From: Posidonia oceanica
Lineage: Eukaryota > Streptophyta > Magnoliopsida > Alismatales > Posidoniaceae
Direction: 5' to 3'
DNA: 64,000 nt
NCBI GenBank assembly: GCA_037176725.1
Contig: JAZBRS010000044.1
Location: 434,001 to 498,000, forward strand
Part shown: piece after piece, positions 1 to 10,550 of the stretch
Numbering within the stretch: the stretch's first letter is position 1
Layout of the letters: the number at the start of each line of letters is the position of its first letter
Program-made: the position numbers and the translations under genes
Notes under the pieces: generated by a model
Seen by the model: only the letters and a program-made list of their open reading frames with translations
What the model was told of the DNA's origin: nothing
Databases searched by the model: none

Positions 1-1154
1 TTGGTATTTTGGGATTTTCTGATTTTTTTTTTTTGGATTGATTTTCTGATTTTTTGGTATTTTGGGATTTTTGGTGTTTTTGGATTTTTGGATTGATGAG
101 TGCAGTCACAACCTTCTACTTACAGATTTTGCAGTATTGCCTCGTATTATCTAGGATGAGAGAACTTTCTCTTCTAACATGCTTAGTCTTTTGAGAACTT
201 GGGACCTCATATTAGCCTTAGTTTGATCATTGTCTCCTTCATTTACTCAGTCCTTGAACTTCTAGGGTTCCCTGTCCCTTGCCTGTGAGTGAGGTAAGTG
301 GAGGATGTTTTGAGTACAGCAAGCTCTCGGCCTCGGCTCGGGCTTGAGTTCCGCTCGCCAGGTTCGGTCCTAATGCGCCTTTTAATTTTCTAGGATTTTC
401 TTTTTTTTATTATTTATGGACAGCTTTCTTTGCTGCATTCTTTTCACTCTTTGGACAGCTCTTCGCTGACCTCTTTTATTGTCTTCTTTTTTTCTTTTTC
501 TCACTTGGACAGCTTCTTTACTATCTTCTTTCCTCTCTTATTTGGACAGCTTCTTTGCTGCCTTCTTTTCTAGGCACTTTATTTGGCGAACGGCTCATAC
601 CATTAGCCTCTGCTCCAAGCTTGCCTTTTTCTTACCTCCTCGTGCAAGTGTATGTGCGTATAGGACAAGGTTGAGGTTACCCTAGTTGTTCAGTTCCTTT
701 TCTATTTGGGATACAACTTTCCTTCTTTGGCTAGGGTTCAGTCTTTGGTTCCTTTCTGGATTTTGGCATGCTAATTAAGGGTTTACTGTATGTAACTCCC
801 AAGGATCTAAAGATGCCTTCAGGTTGTCACAACTAGTAGTTGGACCTTCCCTAGGTGTCATGGTCTCTGCTTAGAAACCTTAGGTAATATTTTGGTAATT
901 CTGCTCAGTGCTCTAATTTGTTGGGTATAGTCCACACTCATCAATCATTATTTGTTTTATTTTAGGATTTATCTTAAGCAAAGTTAAAGGAAACAAAAGT
1001 ACAGAAGAAAAAATGTCTTATTTACAAGTTCAAACTGATTTAACCACTGCCCTCAGTCGGGTTCAGTGGAACTTCGCACCTCCCTCCCCAAATGAAGGGA
1101 CTTACCTAAGGGGTGACCGTGGAGGTCTGCCCCTGGCGTTGAGTGGTCAGGTGC
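1..1154. other. Unassigned T-rich sequence, probably transposon-derived
   Basis: No convincing gene is seen here. The first 110 bases are a T-rich run with short TTTGGGATTTT-like repeats, and 415-570 holds a small tandem repeat listed separately. The stretch does not match the body of the long LTRs elsewhere in the window at the place where element A's 5' LTR should be, so it is either another element's LTR or UTR or an insertion that replaced the 5' part of that LTR. A minus-strand open frame next to it (1155-1637) suggests a retroelement read on the minus strand. Confidence 0.4.
415..570. repeat. Short tandem repeat with GGACAGC cores
   Basis: Four copies of a T-rich unit begin with TTTGGACAGC or a close variant near 415, 453, 505 and 541. 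Three of the four contain CAGC followed within 5-6 bases by GCTG, so each could fold as a small hairpin. Spacing is irregular, about 36-52 bp. No coding role is visible. Confidence 0.5.
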
Positions 1155-1637
1155 TCATGGCAGTTGTGGTGCATATTCTCGTCTCTCTTTCGGTTTGTGC
1201 CCAGTCCTTGCTTTATCCGGGTCGGAGTCGAACTCATCTCGACCCGTTTCTTGTATTGTGCCCCTGCTGGCCTCGCCCTTTGCACTGGAGCTTCTCAGAA
1301 TGTAACCATTAATGTTTTTATAAGGCTCTGCATTAACCTCTCCTTGACTATTGTGTTCATGATTGCCCCTGGTGTACCCACTTGTAGGATCGGGCAGCTT
1401 GGGAGGAGGATCAACTCTTACTTGTGCTACATGGAGATCTTGGCAGAGTGAATGGAGTGTATCTTCCATGTCATACCAGTTCGAGTCAGCATACTCATCA
1501 TAAATGGGCGACCAGTCTTCTTTGATCAGGTCCTGGAATATCTGAGAGTCTGACCCTTCTTCGTGGTCATTAGGCAGCTCTTTATTGTATGATTCAGATG
1601 GTGGTCCTTCATGGCTAAGGTCTAGAGGAGTGAGTTC
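1155..1637 (-). pseudogene. Retroelement-like coding fragment of unknown domain
   Basis: The minus strand is open for about 160 codons between a TAG near 1638 and the stop at 1155; an internal ATG lies at 1469. The product is acidic and polar in its first half (motifs such as EEGSDSQIF, KEDWSPIYDEYADSNWYD) and proline- and charge-rich afterwards. This resembles the variable linker between protease and reverse transcriptase in plant Ty3/gypsy elements; element A has a comparable acidic segment with EDWVYIEDYYSDEE. I see no catalytic motif, so the assignment is inference only. It runs opposite to element A, so it belongs to a different insertion. Confidence 0.35.
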
Positions 1638-2274
1638 CTAGTCTGCTTGTATATGTTAGATGGTTAAAAAGCCCACAGTTTTCTGAAATTGCACATAAGT
1701 CCATGTTTTTCAACTTTCACAAGTTTGCATGCTTTCTTTGCATTGCATTTAGGCCTTGTAAGTTTTCAAAAATTGCATTTAGGTCATTTTCGTGCATTTT
1801 TGCATGCATTCCTCCTAATTGACAATGCATTTAGCTCATGCACCACTGCATTAGCATTCTTGCATACATTTGCACTGTTTTGCACACACTTAGGGGCATT
1901 TTGCATGTAGGTCCCTGTAGTTTTCTAAAATTACACTTAGGTCCCTGCATTGCATTTTTGCCTGCATTTGTATTCCCATATCATCAGTCATTGCACTCCT
2001 GCATTCATTCGAACATCCTCAACATTCTTGCATACATTTGCACTGTTCTGCACACCCTTAGGGACTATTTGCACTTATATCCCTACCTTTTCTGGCCCTT
2101 GAGCCTTTTGACTTGAAACCTGAATAACTTTTGATCGGACCGTTGGATTTCCACGATCTGACTATCCAGGTCTTCCTGGTTGAATAATCTTCCATTCAAA
2201 CCAAAGTTATCTCAGATCAGGCCTCAGATTCTCAAGATAAGTCCATCTGAAGCACAACACATCATTCATCTGCA

Positions 2275-2545
2275 TTGCATGCATCGTTTCGCGTGCCCGC
2301 ATCTGTTTTTGCTTGTTTTCGCACCGTTTTGCATGCCTGTTATCGCTTTTGCACCGTTTTGCGTGCCAACATCTATTTTCGCCTATTTTTGCATCATTTT
2401 GCGTGCTCACTTTCCTTTTTGCTTGCTGTTGCATCATTTTGCGTGTCCGCTCTCGTTTTCCCTCTCCTTCGCACCGTTTTGCGTGCCTGTTTTCGTTTCT
2501 CGCACCATTTTACGTGTTTGCTATTGTTTTCCTTTGCATGTTGCT
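2275..2545 (+). repeat. LTR hairpin minisatellite (element A copy)
   Basis: About nine units of roughly 30 bp share a core GCACCGTTTTGCGTGCC with variants. The flanks of the CGTTTTGC centre are mostly complementary (GCAC/GTGC), so each unit can form a 4-5 bp hairpin. Open frames across this stretch in several phases are products of the repeat and not genes. Confidence 0.75.
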
Positions 2546-2788
2546 TGCATGTGTATGGTTTTACCGCTGTTTTTTTTTATCGCTTGCATTTGCATTAGGG
2601 CAGTGATGCTTACTGCCTAGAGTTCTCACGGACCAGGGTTCGCCTGGTTCAAAACACAGATAGCACTGCTGAGCACTTAGATTGCTCGTTTAATTCCTTG
2701 TACGCATTCTATCACTTAGAACACACATTTGAGCATCTAATTAGGCATGCATGGCACTTAGGCATTCAAAGTATGTATTTCCCTACAT

Positions 2789-2875
2789 ATGCGAGCGTAA
2801 GCCTAGAAAGACCGATTCTCGGGCGTGTCGGGGGTGCCTAACACCTTCCCCGTACGTAACAGGAGTCCTTACCCT
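2789..2875 (+). promoter_or_regulatory. Conserved LTR block (element A copy)
   Basis: A block of about 85 bp (GCGAGCGTAAGCCTAGAAAG through CGTAACAGGAGTCC) is nearly identical in A, D, both B LTRs and C although the surrounding LTR is diverged. It contains GGTG, CCTAA, CACC, TTCCCC, which can fold as a hairpin. As I recall, similar text (GGTGCTAATACCTTCCCC) is common in LTRs of plant Tat elements. Its function is unknown; position near the LTR 3' end fits an R/U5 RNA signal. Confidence 0.6.
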
Positions 2876-3212
2876 TTCTCATGGCCCGCAATGAACATAT
2901 TGCCCTCCTCTTAGGCACGAGTCACATCATTGCATCTCATTTCATTTGCATTGCATCGCATTGCATCTCTTACTTGGTTTTGCGTGTTTATTCACGCATT
3001 TCCCCGATTTTCCTTGTCTCCCGACTTAATAGACACGATGGCGACTTTGATTTGTCTTATCTTATCTTTTTCTTGCTCTTTTTTCCCTTCTTTGGTGTTT
3101 CGAGTCAAGTCTTCCTTCTCGGATATACCCGCTAATAGTGAACCTGATTCTGATCGGTACACGCGAGCTTTGGCATCGTGCATGGACGATCTGAATACCG
3201 GGATTACTACAG

Positions 3213-3230
3213 TGGCAACTCCGCTGGGGA
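3213..3230 (+). other. Primer binding site of element A
   Basis: TGGCAACTCCGCTGGGGA follows the LTR terminus ...TACTACA by one base. It differs by one base from the TGGCGACTCCGCTGGGGA of B and C. The complement ends ...GTCGCCA in B and C, as a tRNA 3' end would; a tRNA-Arg primer has been described for Ogre elements, but I did not match a tRNA here. A diverged second copy lies near 3353. Confidence 0.8.
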
Positions 3231-3960
3231 GATTGCACTTCGACTTTCGTTTTGGCTTTTTCGCTACTTGGGTTTTGCTTTCTTTGCTTGCTTTGTGCCT
3301 TTGCCTTGTTTATTTGCTCACTCACCCGTGTCGATTCCTAGCAAGTCGCACAGTGGCAACTTTGCTAAGGATTCAGACTCCGGCTTTCCTTCTTGGCTTT
3401 TTGCTTGCCTTGCCTGCTCTTCGCTCTCCTCTTTCTTTGTGTTTTTCCAGTATTTCTGAGTCGAGTTTTCTCCCCCGATTCACTACTAATTGCGACCCCC
3501 CTCTCTCTCTCACGACACGATCGCATCGCGAGCTATGGCAGCGTGCGAGACCTGTCGTGATCAGGCGCGGGAAACGGTCACAGGACAGTAGAAACCCTTG
3601 CTAGAGAAACCCGACTCTGGCTTTTGTTTTGGCTTTCTCGCCACTTGGCTTTTACATCTTTGTTTGCCTTGTCTGTTTTTGCATGCCTTGTCTGCTTGCT
3701 TAGCTCCCCTTTAATTGCCTTATTCATTTACTTATCGCACTGCTCTTTAATTCTTGTCTCAGCAATTATTCACTTTATCTGCTTTATTTGCTATTTTAAT
3801 TCAAGTACTTCCTTTATTCCAGCATTCCATTGCCATGCTTGCGTGATTATTGCGTTAATTCATGCCTTTTGTCTGATGCTTGGTTTATTTTACACAAGTA
3901 TGCTATGTCACTACACTGATGCACATGCTATGCCTTACCTGCCTTTTGTTGTGCCGATTG
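3231..3960 (+). other. Element A untranslated leader, first part
   Basis: This T-rich leader matches the region downstream of the PBS in B and C, including repeated phrases GACTCCGGCTTTCGT and TTTGCCTTGTCTG. It ends with GATTG at 3956-3960, the left copy of the target duplication created by the solo LTR D. A patch at 3515-3590 resembles an LTR segment (CATCGCGAGCTATGGCAGCG; compare 18490-18540), so some LTR sequence was copied into the leader. No conserved coding frame is present. Confidence 0.65.
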
Positions 3961-4083
3961 TGTAGTAATCCCAATCAGAAATCAGGCTTACTATTAGCGG
4001 CGATGGTCCGAGGAGGAGGGCTCAACTCGAAAACACTTAAAAAGGGAAGAAAAGAAGAAGATAACTCCCAGCAGAGTCGCCAC
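3961..4083 (-). repeat. Duplicated LTR terminus with embedded PBS-like junction
   Basis: The terminal segment TGTAGTAATC(C/T)CAATCAG... occurs twice head-to-tail, at 3961 and at 4084. Between them, on the minus strand, the first terminus TACTACA is followed by GTGGCGACTCTGCTGGGAG, which looks like the PBS, and then by a second copy of the last ~100 bp of the LTR. The LTR itself contains GGTGGCGACTCTG about 110 bp before its end, so the shared GTGGCGACTC word can explain the join. Confidence 0.7.
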
Positions 4084-4377
4084 TGTAGTAATCTCAATCA
4101 GAAATCAGGCTTACTATTAGCGGCGATTGATCCGAGGCTCAACTCGAAAACGCTTAAAATCGAGGAGAAAAGAGGAAGATAAGACAAATCAGAGTCGCCA
4201 CCATGTCTATTATCGGGAGACAAGGAAAACCGTGGGAAATGAGTGAATTAACACGCAAAACCAAGCAAGAAATGCAAAGCAAAGCAATGCAAAGGAAAAC
4301 AAATGCAAATGAATGCAAATGAGATGACTCATGCCTAGGATAAGGGCGATATGGTCATTGCGGGCCAAAAGACTGGG

Positions 4378-4460
4378 CAAGGACTCCTGTTACGCGCGGG
4401 GAAGGTGTTAGGCACCCCTGACACGCCTGAGAATCGGTCTTTCTAGGCTTACGCTCGCAT
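4378..4460 (-). promoter_or_regulatory. Conserved LTR block (element D copy)
   Basis: Reverse complement of the block described for element A, with GGGGTGCCTAACACCTTCCCC almost unchanged. It lies at the same relative place in the LTR, before the terminal segment. Confidence 0.6.
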
Positions 4461-4689
4461 ATACAGGGAAATGCAGGTTTGAATGCCTAAATGCCAATGA
4501 ATGCCTGAATGAGTGCTCAAGGTGTGCTCTAAGTGGTGGAATGCAAAGTAAGGAAGTAAACGTGCTATCTAGGCGCTCAGCAGTGCTGTCTGTGTTCCGA
4601 ACCGGGTGAAACCGGGCTCGTGAGAACTCCAGGCAGAAAGCATCACAGCCCTATATGCAAATGCAAGCGAAAAAAGTAAAACAACGGCA

Positions 4690-5075
4690 AAACCATGCAA
4701 TGCGATCGACATGCAAGAGAAAACGGCGTAAAATACGCAAAACGAGGCAAGAAACGAAAACAGCACGCGAAACAGTGCAAAAAGACAAGATCAGCATGCA
4801 AAACGAGCGAAAAAGTAAGGCAGCACGCAAAACGGTGCAAAGGACGAGGCGGACACGTGAAACGGTGCCAAAACGAAAGCAAGCGTGTAAAACGACGCAA
4901 AAGCAAAGCAGGCATGCAGAACGGTGCCAAAGACGAGAGCGGGCACGCAAAATGGTGCCAAAAACAAAGCAGACACGCGAAACGATGCCAAAAACAAAGC
5001 GGGCACGCGAAACAGTGCCAAAAGCGAAAGCGGGCATGCAAAACGGTGCCAAAAGACGGAATAAAACCTCGGCAA
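4690..5075 (-). repeat. LTR hairpin minisatellite (element D copy)
   Basis: Twelve or so ~30-bp units on the minus strand with core GGCACCGTTTTGCGTGCCCG and variants such as GGCACCATTTTGCGTGCCCG. The stem GGCAC/GTGCC is kept in most units. Long open frames here on both strands arise from the repeat. Confidence 0.75.
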
Positions 5076-8000
5076 AACCATGCAGATGCAAATGAAAAGA
5101 GAGAGGACAAGAAAACCGAAGGGAGGGACAAACGGTGTGTGTGTGAGAACAGACACTGTTTGAGGGCCACGCAGAGTAGGTGTGAAGACCTACACTGGGG
5201 AGAACAAGCAAGTGGAGGGATTACCACTGCTTTGTGACTGTTTCCCACTAAACCGTCCCACGATGTGTCTCGCACGCTGCCCAAAGCTCGCGGCGCGATC
5301 GGATCGTGGAAAAGGGGGAAGAAAGTCGCAATAAGTGGTGAATCCAGGGAAAACACAATACAAAACACCCAAGAGTACGCGAAACGGGGATCTGAGTTGA
5401 TAGACAAGAAGGGGAGGTCCTATTCTACATGCTCAAAGAGACGGAAAGCGAAAACAAAGCAAACTATGCAAATGGCATGCTAATGAATGCAATGCAGGGG
5501 TTCGAGAGGACATACCTGGGAATCCTGGGACCTGATCTGAGATCTGTTTGGTCCATGCTGAAGAGCGCTTCGCCGTGGTCGTCTGGGTAGCTTGTTTGAG
5601 AAGATCCAATGGCCGGATTGGAAGATATCACAGCTTCAAGGCAGAGGGGCCAGAACAGGGGAGAAGAACAGATCTAAGTGTACAGGAGGTCCTAGGGGTG
5701 TGCAAAAGGTCCTCCCAGGTGAAAGGGAGCTAAAGGGACTTAGTGTGTGCAAAGGAATGCTTAATGCAAAGCTAAATGAATGCAGAATGCATGCAGAAGC
5801 AAGAAAAGACAAGAAGGAGAATTTTGGGAAAAACAGGGATTCAAATGCATTTTCAAAAAGAAAAGGGGGTTAAATCCAGAGTTTTGAAAAAGATGGGGCT
5901 CTACAGGCAGGGGTTTTGGAAGCAGGAGGGATTGCATGCAGTTTTGCAAAAGACTGGGCTTAGAATGATATTTTAAAAAGTGGGTATGCATTAGAGGAAG
6001 TTTTGAAAGCAAATGGCAAGCAAAATGCAATTTTGAAAAACTCTGGGGTCTAAAATGCAATTTTTCCAGAAAACAGGGTTCTGGGGAGTCTAGGAATGCA
6101 AGTGGAGGGCCTACGTGCAATTTTGCAAACATGGGAGCTAAAATGCAATTTTAGGGGCAAAACAGGCATTTTACATGATTTTATAATGATGCAAGGGACC
6201 TATGTGTCATTTTGAAATCATGCAGGGTCAAAAATGTAATTTAATATGCAAAATATGCATTGAAATCATGGTCTGTGGACTGACATGCAATTTTTAAAAG
6301 ATGCAGGGGGAAAAATGCAATGTAATATGCAAAAATGCATGCAAAATAGCTACTGTGCATTTAAATGGATCTATATGCAAAAATGAGAAAACAGATGGGA
6401 AAATGTGCAATGCAGTCTGCAACATAAGGAAATAAACCCTAAGTTACTACAGTGCATGGGACCTAAACGCAAAAACAGTAAAATACAGGGACACAGAATG
6501 CAATATTATAAGGTAAAGTTCATGCATTTAAATTAAATGACCTACTGCAGGACCTATGTGCAAAAATTGAAACCAGAGGGGCTGAAGCATAAAATTTTAT
6601 AACTAAACAGCACAGTAAAAGGACCGGATTGAAAATACAGAAAAGCAGAAATACATTACGCAATTTAGCATGGTTCTAAATTCAATATAACATAAGTCTT
6701 AACTGATCAGGACCTAAACGCAATACTAAAAACTTAAAATGACAAGAATGCAATGCAAGAAAATATACTAAGTTAACAAAAAAAATAAAAGAACGGAGGG
6801 ATGCTTACAGTGGAGGAGTGGCTGCCGGAGCTTCACCGGCGGTTGCTCTGGACCGGCGGGGAAGGGGCGGTGCGGGGCGGCGGAGCGTGGGGAGTGAGCA
6901 GCGGGGTGCGACGGAGGCTGCGGAGGCTTGCGGCGGAGCGTGGGGCGACCGGACGGCGCGCGACGGCTGCTACGGGGGTGGCCGGCGCCGGAGAAGACAG
7001 CAACTTCGGCGAAGGATTGTGGGTGGCACAGGCGATGAAAACCCCCGGGGAAAGGCCGAGGAGCAAGAGGGAGAATAGGAGAATCCGGTGGAGGCTTGCT
7101 TCACCCCTCACGCGCGCTGGAAGAGGCCACCCATCTAGGAGGATTTCGGCCGACCGGAGGGAGGTGGAGACGGCGGAGGACGGTGGCTGCTGGTGCTGGG
7201 GAGGTTCAGGGGCGTCGCCGGAGGTCCAAGGAAGATGACGGAGCAATCGGGAGCGCGTTCTACAGCCCAGGGCGAGATCTGGTTCAGCAGAGGCTTTGCT
7301 GTGAAGGCCGAGGTGGATGCGGCGTTGTGCGGCGTTCCAGGCCGAGCCAAGGGTACGGGCGGCTAGGTGGTTGTCTGGGGAGTGCGTGGGAGGAAACGGA
7401 AGTGGATTTCACTGAGTGTGGAAGAAGTTATGGAGGTTTGAAGTTTTTGGGCAAAAAAGGGACCCAAGTGTTTGTAGTGGACTGTGAGGAGTGTGGAAGG
7501 TTTTAGGACGCGATTTTGGGTGGCTCGGAAAGGTGGTTGCTTGGTGAGTCTGATGGCAAGGTTCTGGGATTTTAGGAGGCTCGTGGTGGTGGATTTTCAA
7601 TGGAGATGGTCGGTCTGGAAGGTGTTGGGTGCTGAAGGCTTTGGAGGTCGATTCCGGGAAGGATTCAAGGTATTTTTGGGTTCTGGAAGAAGGGTGAGAG
7701 AGCTGGAGACTTCGTGTTTTCAGAGTGCCAAAAAGATCCCGGTTGTGAAGGAAGAAAATCGGTTTTGATCTCTTTTCTCTCCACTGAATTCAATGGTCTG
7801 AGGTCAAAGGAATGGGTTTCTGCCATTGTTGGCAGAGCATGGGAGGGGTTGCTGTGCTGGTCTTCAGCCACAGGGCATGGTGGTGATGGAGGAGAGTCCA
7901 TGGTGGTGTCAGGCGGAAGTTTGAAAAAAAGAGAGGGGTTGGCTGTCGTTTCTGGTTGTGAGAGGAGGAGAAGAAGAATGGAAGAGGAAGAAGAAGAAGA

Positions 8001-9678
8001 GAAGGAGGGAAAGAGGAGGGGCAAACGGACTGTGGGCCGAAAAAAAGAAAAAAGAAATAAGGAAGAAAGGGAGAAACAGGCTGACGGGCCCAGTAAGGGA
8101 AAAAGGGAAAGAAAAATGGGAAAGAAGGAAGAAAGAGAGGGAAAAGTGAGGAAATAAAATTAGGAAAAATAAATTAAAAATAAGTAAAAATACTAGAAAG
8201 GTTGTGTTGTGAGTTAGGATTTTAATTAGATTTTTTTAATGACCGTTTTGGGTTAATTAGTGTGTTTTGGGCTTGATTAGGGTTTTAGGGTTTTGTTTTG
8301 TTCTTAATTTGTTTTCCATTTGATTAAGTGTTTGTTAAATCTTTTAAATTGTTTTCAAAATTGTGTTTTTCTTGTTAAGCATTTAGGATATTAATTAGGA
8401 TTTTTTAGGATTTATTTTCGTATTAATTGGAATGGGTTTTGGGCTTTTAGTTTTAGTCTTTTAGGGTTTTCTTTTCTTAAGTCTTTTGGGATTAGGTTTT
8501 TGATTTTTATTTGTTGATTTTTCTTGATGTTTTTTAATTGGGTTTCTCTTGTCTGATTAAGTGTTTTTTAAGTCTTTTAATGTGTTCTTCATTTTCTTTT
8601 TAATTAAGTCCTTAGGTTGTTTTTTTTTTTCTTAGGTTTGTTAGGTTAGGCTTTTTCTTTCATTAATTGTTTATCTTAGTGTTCTTAATTGTTTTACCCC
8701 CTTTTTTTTTTAAGGTTTGCTTTTTAATTATCTTGATGGGGTTTTTACCTTTGGTGGGTTTTGATTTGGTTTTAGTTTTTTTTTCTTGATTTTACGGTAT
8801 TTTCTTTTGGTTTGTTTTGCATTTTTTAGTTTGCATGCTTGATTTTCTTTTTAGCTTGATTTAATTAGGTTTAAGTTTTTAATTGTTTGTTTAATGTTTT
8901 TAAATTGTTTTTCTTAGAGTTCTGGTTTGTTTCCCTTATGTTTTAGAGTTTTACAGATTTTTAGGGGTTTTTATGGATTTTAGCAAAAGAAAGAAAAGGA
9001 AAAGAGAAGGAGGAAGGAAATGGAAAAAGGGAGAAATAAAAGGGAAAGAGATGAGTTGGAGGAAAACGATTTTTTAAAATTCAGGAAAAATGTTAAAAAT
9101 AAAATAAAAATAGGAATAAGATAGAGAAGGGGTAGAAGCACAAAGAGGGCCCATAGCCAGGCAGGAAAAAGGGCAAGAAGGGGATGAAAAGAGAGATGAT
9201 AATCAGGAGAGAGAGAGAGGAGAGAGAAAAGAATAATCCAGGAGAGAGAAAAGGATAATTAGGGCAAATGAAGGTCTTAAAGGTCTTGGAATGGGATGAA
9301 AGTTGGTGGGTGGGTAGTCTAGGATTTGAGGAGCTGGCTCTGAAGTTTTGGTTTGATTCTGAGAAGGTTTTAAAGGGGTTTCAAGGTGTAGAAAAAGGGG
9401 AGTTTCACCTAGGTTTTCTAGGGTTTTTGGGAATGGTCTTGGGTTGGAAATTTCTAGGTTCTTGGGTAGGTTTGCAAAGTGGGTGCTGGTGGGTTTTCCT
9501 ATGGATTTTGGTTAGGTTTTGAGCTTGGGAAGAGGGGTAAAGGCTTAGGTCAAGTTTGGCTTGTTTTGAAGGGTAAAGAAGAGGGTTAGGGTTTGGGTTT
9601 GGTTTAGGTTTGAGTCCAGCAATCACCAGGAAGGTCCCAAATGGTCCAAGCCTGCCAAGATGGGGTGTCAACAGATTG

Positions 9679-10550
9679 CTTTCCACTTTCACTAGGCATG
9701 TCCACAACACTGGCACATGCCATGCTCATGCCTTTTGTAGTGATGTATGTTGTTTGCTTGCCATGCTTGGGTGATTTTCTTCCCCTTTTTGCATTAAGCC
9801 TAAGGACAATTAGAGACTGATTGCTTCCCCCACGGCTAATTAAAAATGGCAAGTAAAAATAAAATCTAGGATCAACTAGAGCCATCAGCACACTTGCATC
9901 CCCTTGAGTTAATAAAATACGTAAGATAAAAGACTTTAATCATTTGCATGAAGCATCATATAGGACATGCATCTTCTCATCTGAGTCCACCTATCAGTTT
10001 GCGAAGGATGGTCCCGGCCTCTTGCCCCAATGCTTTGGCATGGCGTAAGTCAGTCGGTCTGTCCCCCCTTGTTAGGGGTCGTGTCGGTGCTAGTGGAGAG
10101 TACCACCCACGCTTCGACGGGGTCGAAGCCACTAACGCACCACCCTGTTATTACCTGATCTTTGGGCCAGGATTTAGACAGGGGACCTACTTTTCTGGCC
10201 TGAGTCGGTGACCTATACACCGGTGAGCATCCGAAGTAGACTACCTACTAGGATACACTAGATTGGTGAGAGAGAGCATGCTAGAAAGCATACATATCAT
10301 TCATGCCACAATTTAATACATTTGCATTTCATTTTCTGTTACTGATCCTGGTTTCTGTTGTGTCCCGCAGAGTTCAGTGAGCGAGTTCCCTAGCTGGAGC
10401 TCGAGTCCCTCCCCTTACTGACACCTCCACTGAGACACCTGTGCTCGACCATCTCCTTCGGAGCTATTCGCTTTCGTGATCATAGCTCCTCCTAGAACTC
10501 ATTCGCTTTCTGCTCGTCGCAGCCCTATTTTGACTCGCTCTCGGTCAGCA
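9679..10550 (+). other. Element A leader, second part, with splice-acceptor-like site
   Basis: The leader resumes after the D insertion. Positions 9979-10210 hold a block shared with B (20508-20745) and C (59778-60015): GTCCCGGCCTCTTG, a CCCC-TTGTTA-GGGG hairpin, TACCACCCACGC, and CACCACCCTGTTATTACCTGA. At 10345-10370 a pyrimidine-rich run ends in TGTCCCGCAG, a good plant 3' splice site, 180 bases before the gag ATG. Equivalent sites occur in B and C. Confidence 0.6.

Larger units (their letters stand above)
1655..3211 (+). mobile_element. Element A 5' LTR, 3' portion only
   Basis: From about 1655 the sequence follows the last quarter of the long LTRs seen in B and C: T-rich text with repeated TTGCATTTAGGTCC-like phrases, the hairpin minisatellite (2275-2545), the conserved block (2789-2875), a GATGGCGACTTTGATTTG segment, and a terminal GGGATTACTACA at 3200-3211 directly followed by the PBS. 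The LTR end carries an extra 42 bases (about 3158-3199) absent from B, C and D. The first 4 kb or so of the LTR is missing. Confidence 0.8.
3961..9673 (-). mobile_element. Element D: solo LTR, minus strand, with GATTG duplication
   Basis: Read on the minus strand the LTR starts TGTTGACACCCCATCTTGGC at 9673 and ends ...GGGATTACTACA at 3961. It is flanked by GATTG at 3956-3960 and 9674-9678, a perfect 5-bp target duplication, inside the leader of element A. Order on the minus strand matches B and C: pyrimidine- and A-rich start, GC-rich candidate exon (7560-6810), splice-donor-like GTAAGC near 6807, T-rich zone, hairpin minisatellite (5075-4690), conserved block (4460-4378), terminal segment. 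No internal region remains, so unequal LTR recombination is the likely origin. The terminus is unusual (see 3961-4083). Confidence 0.88.
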
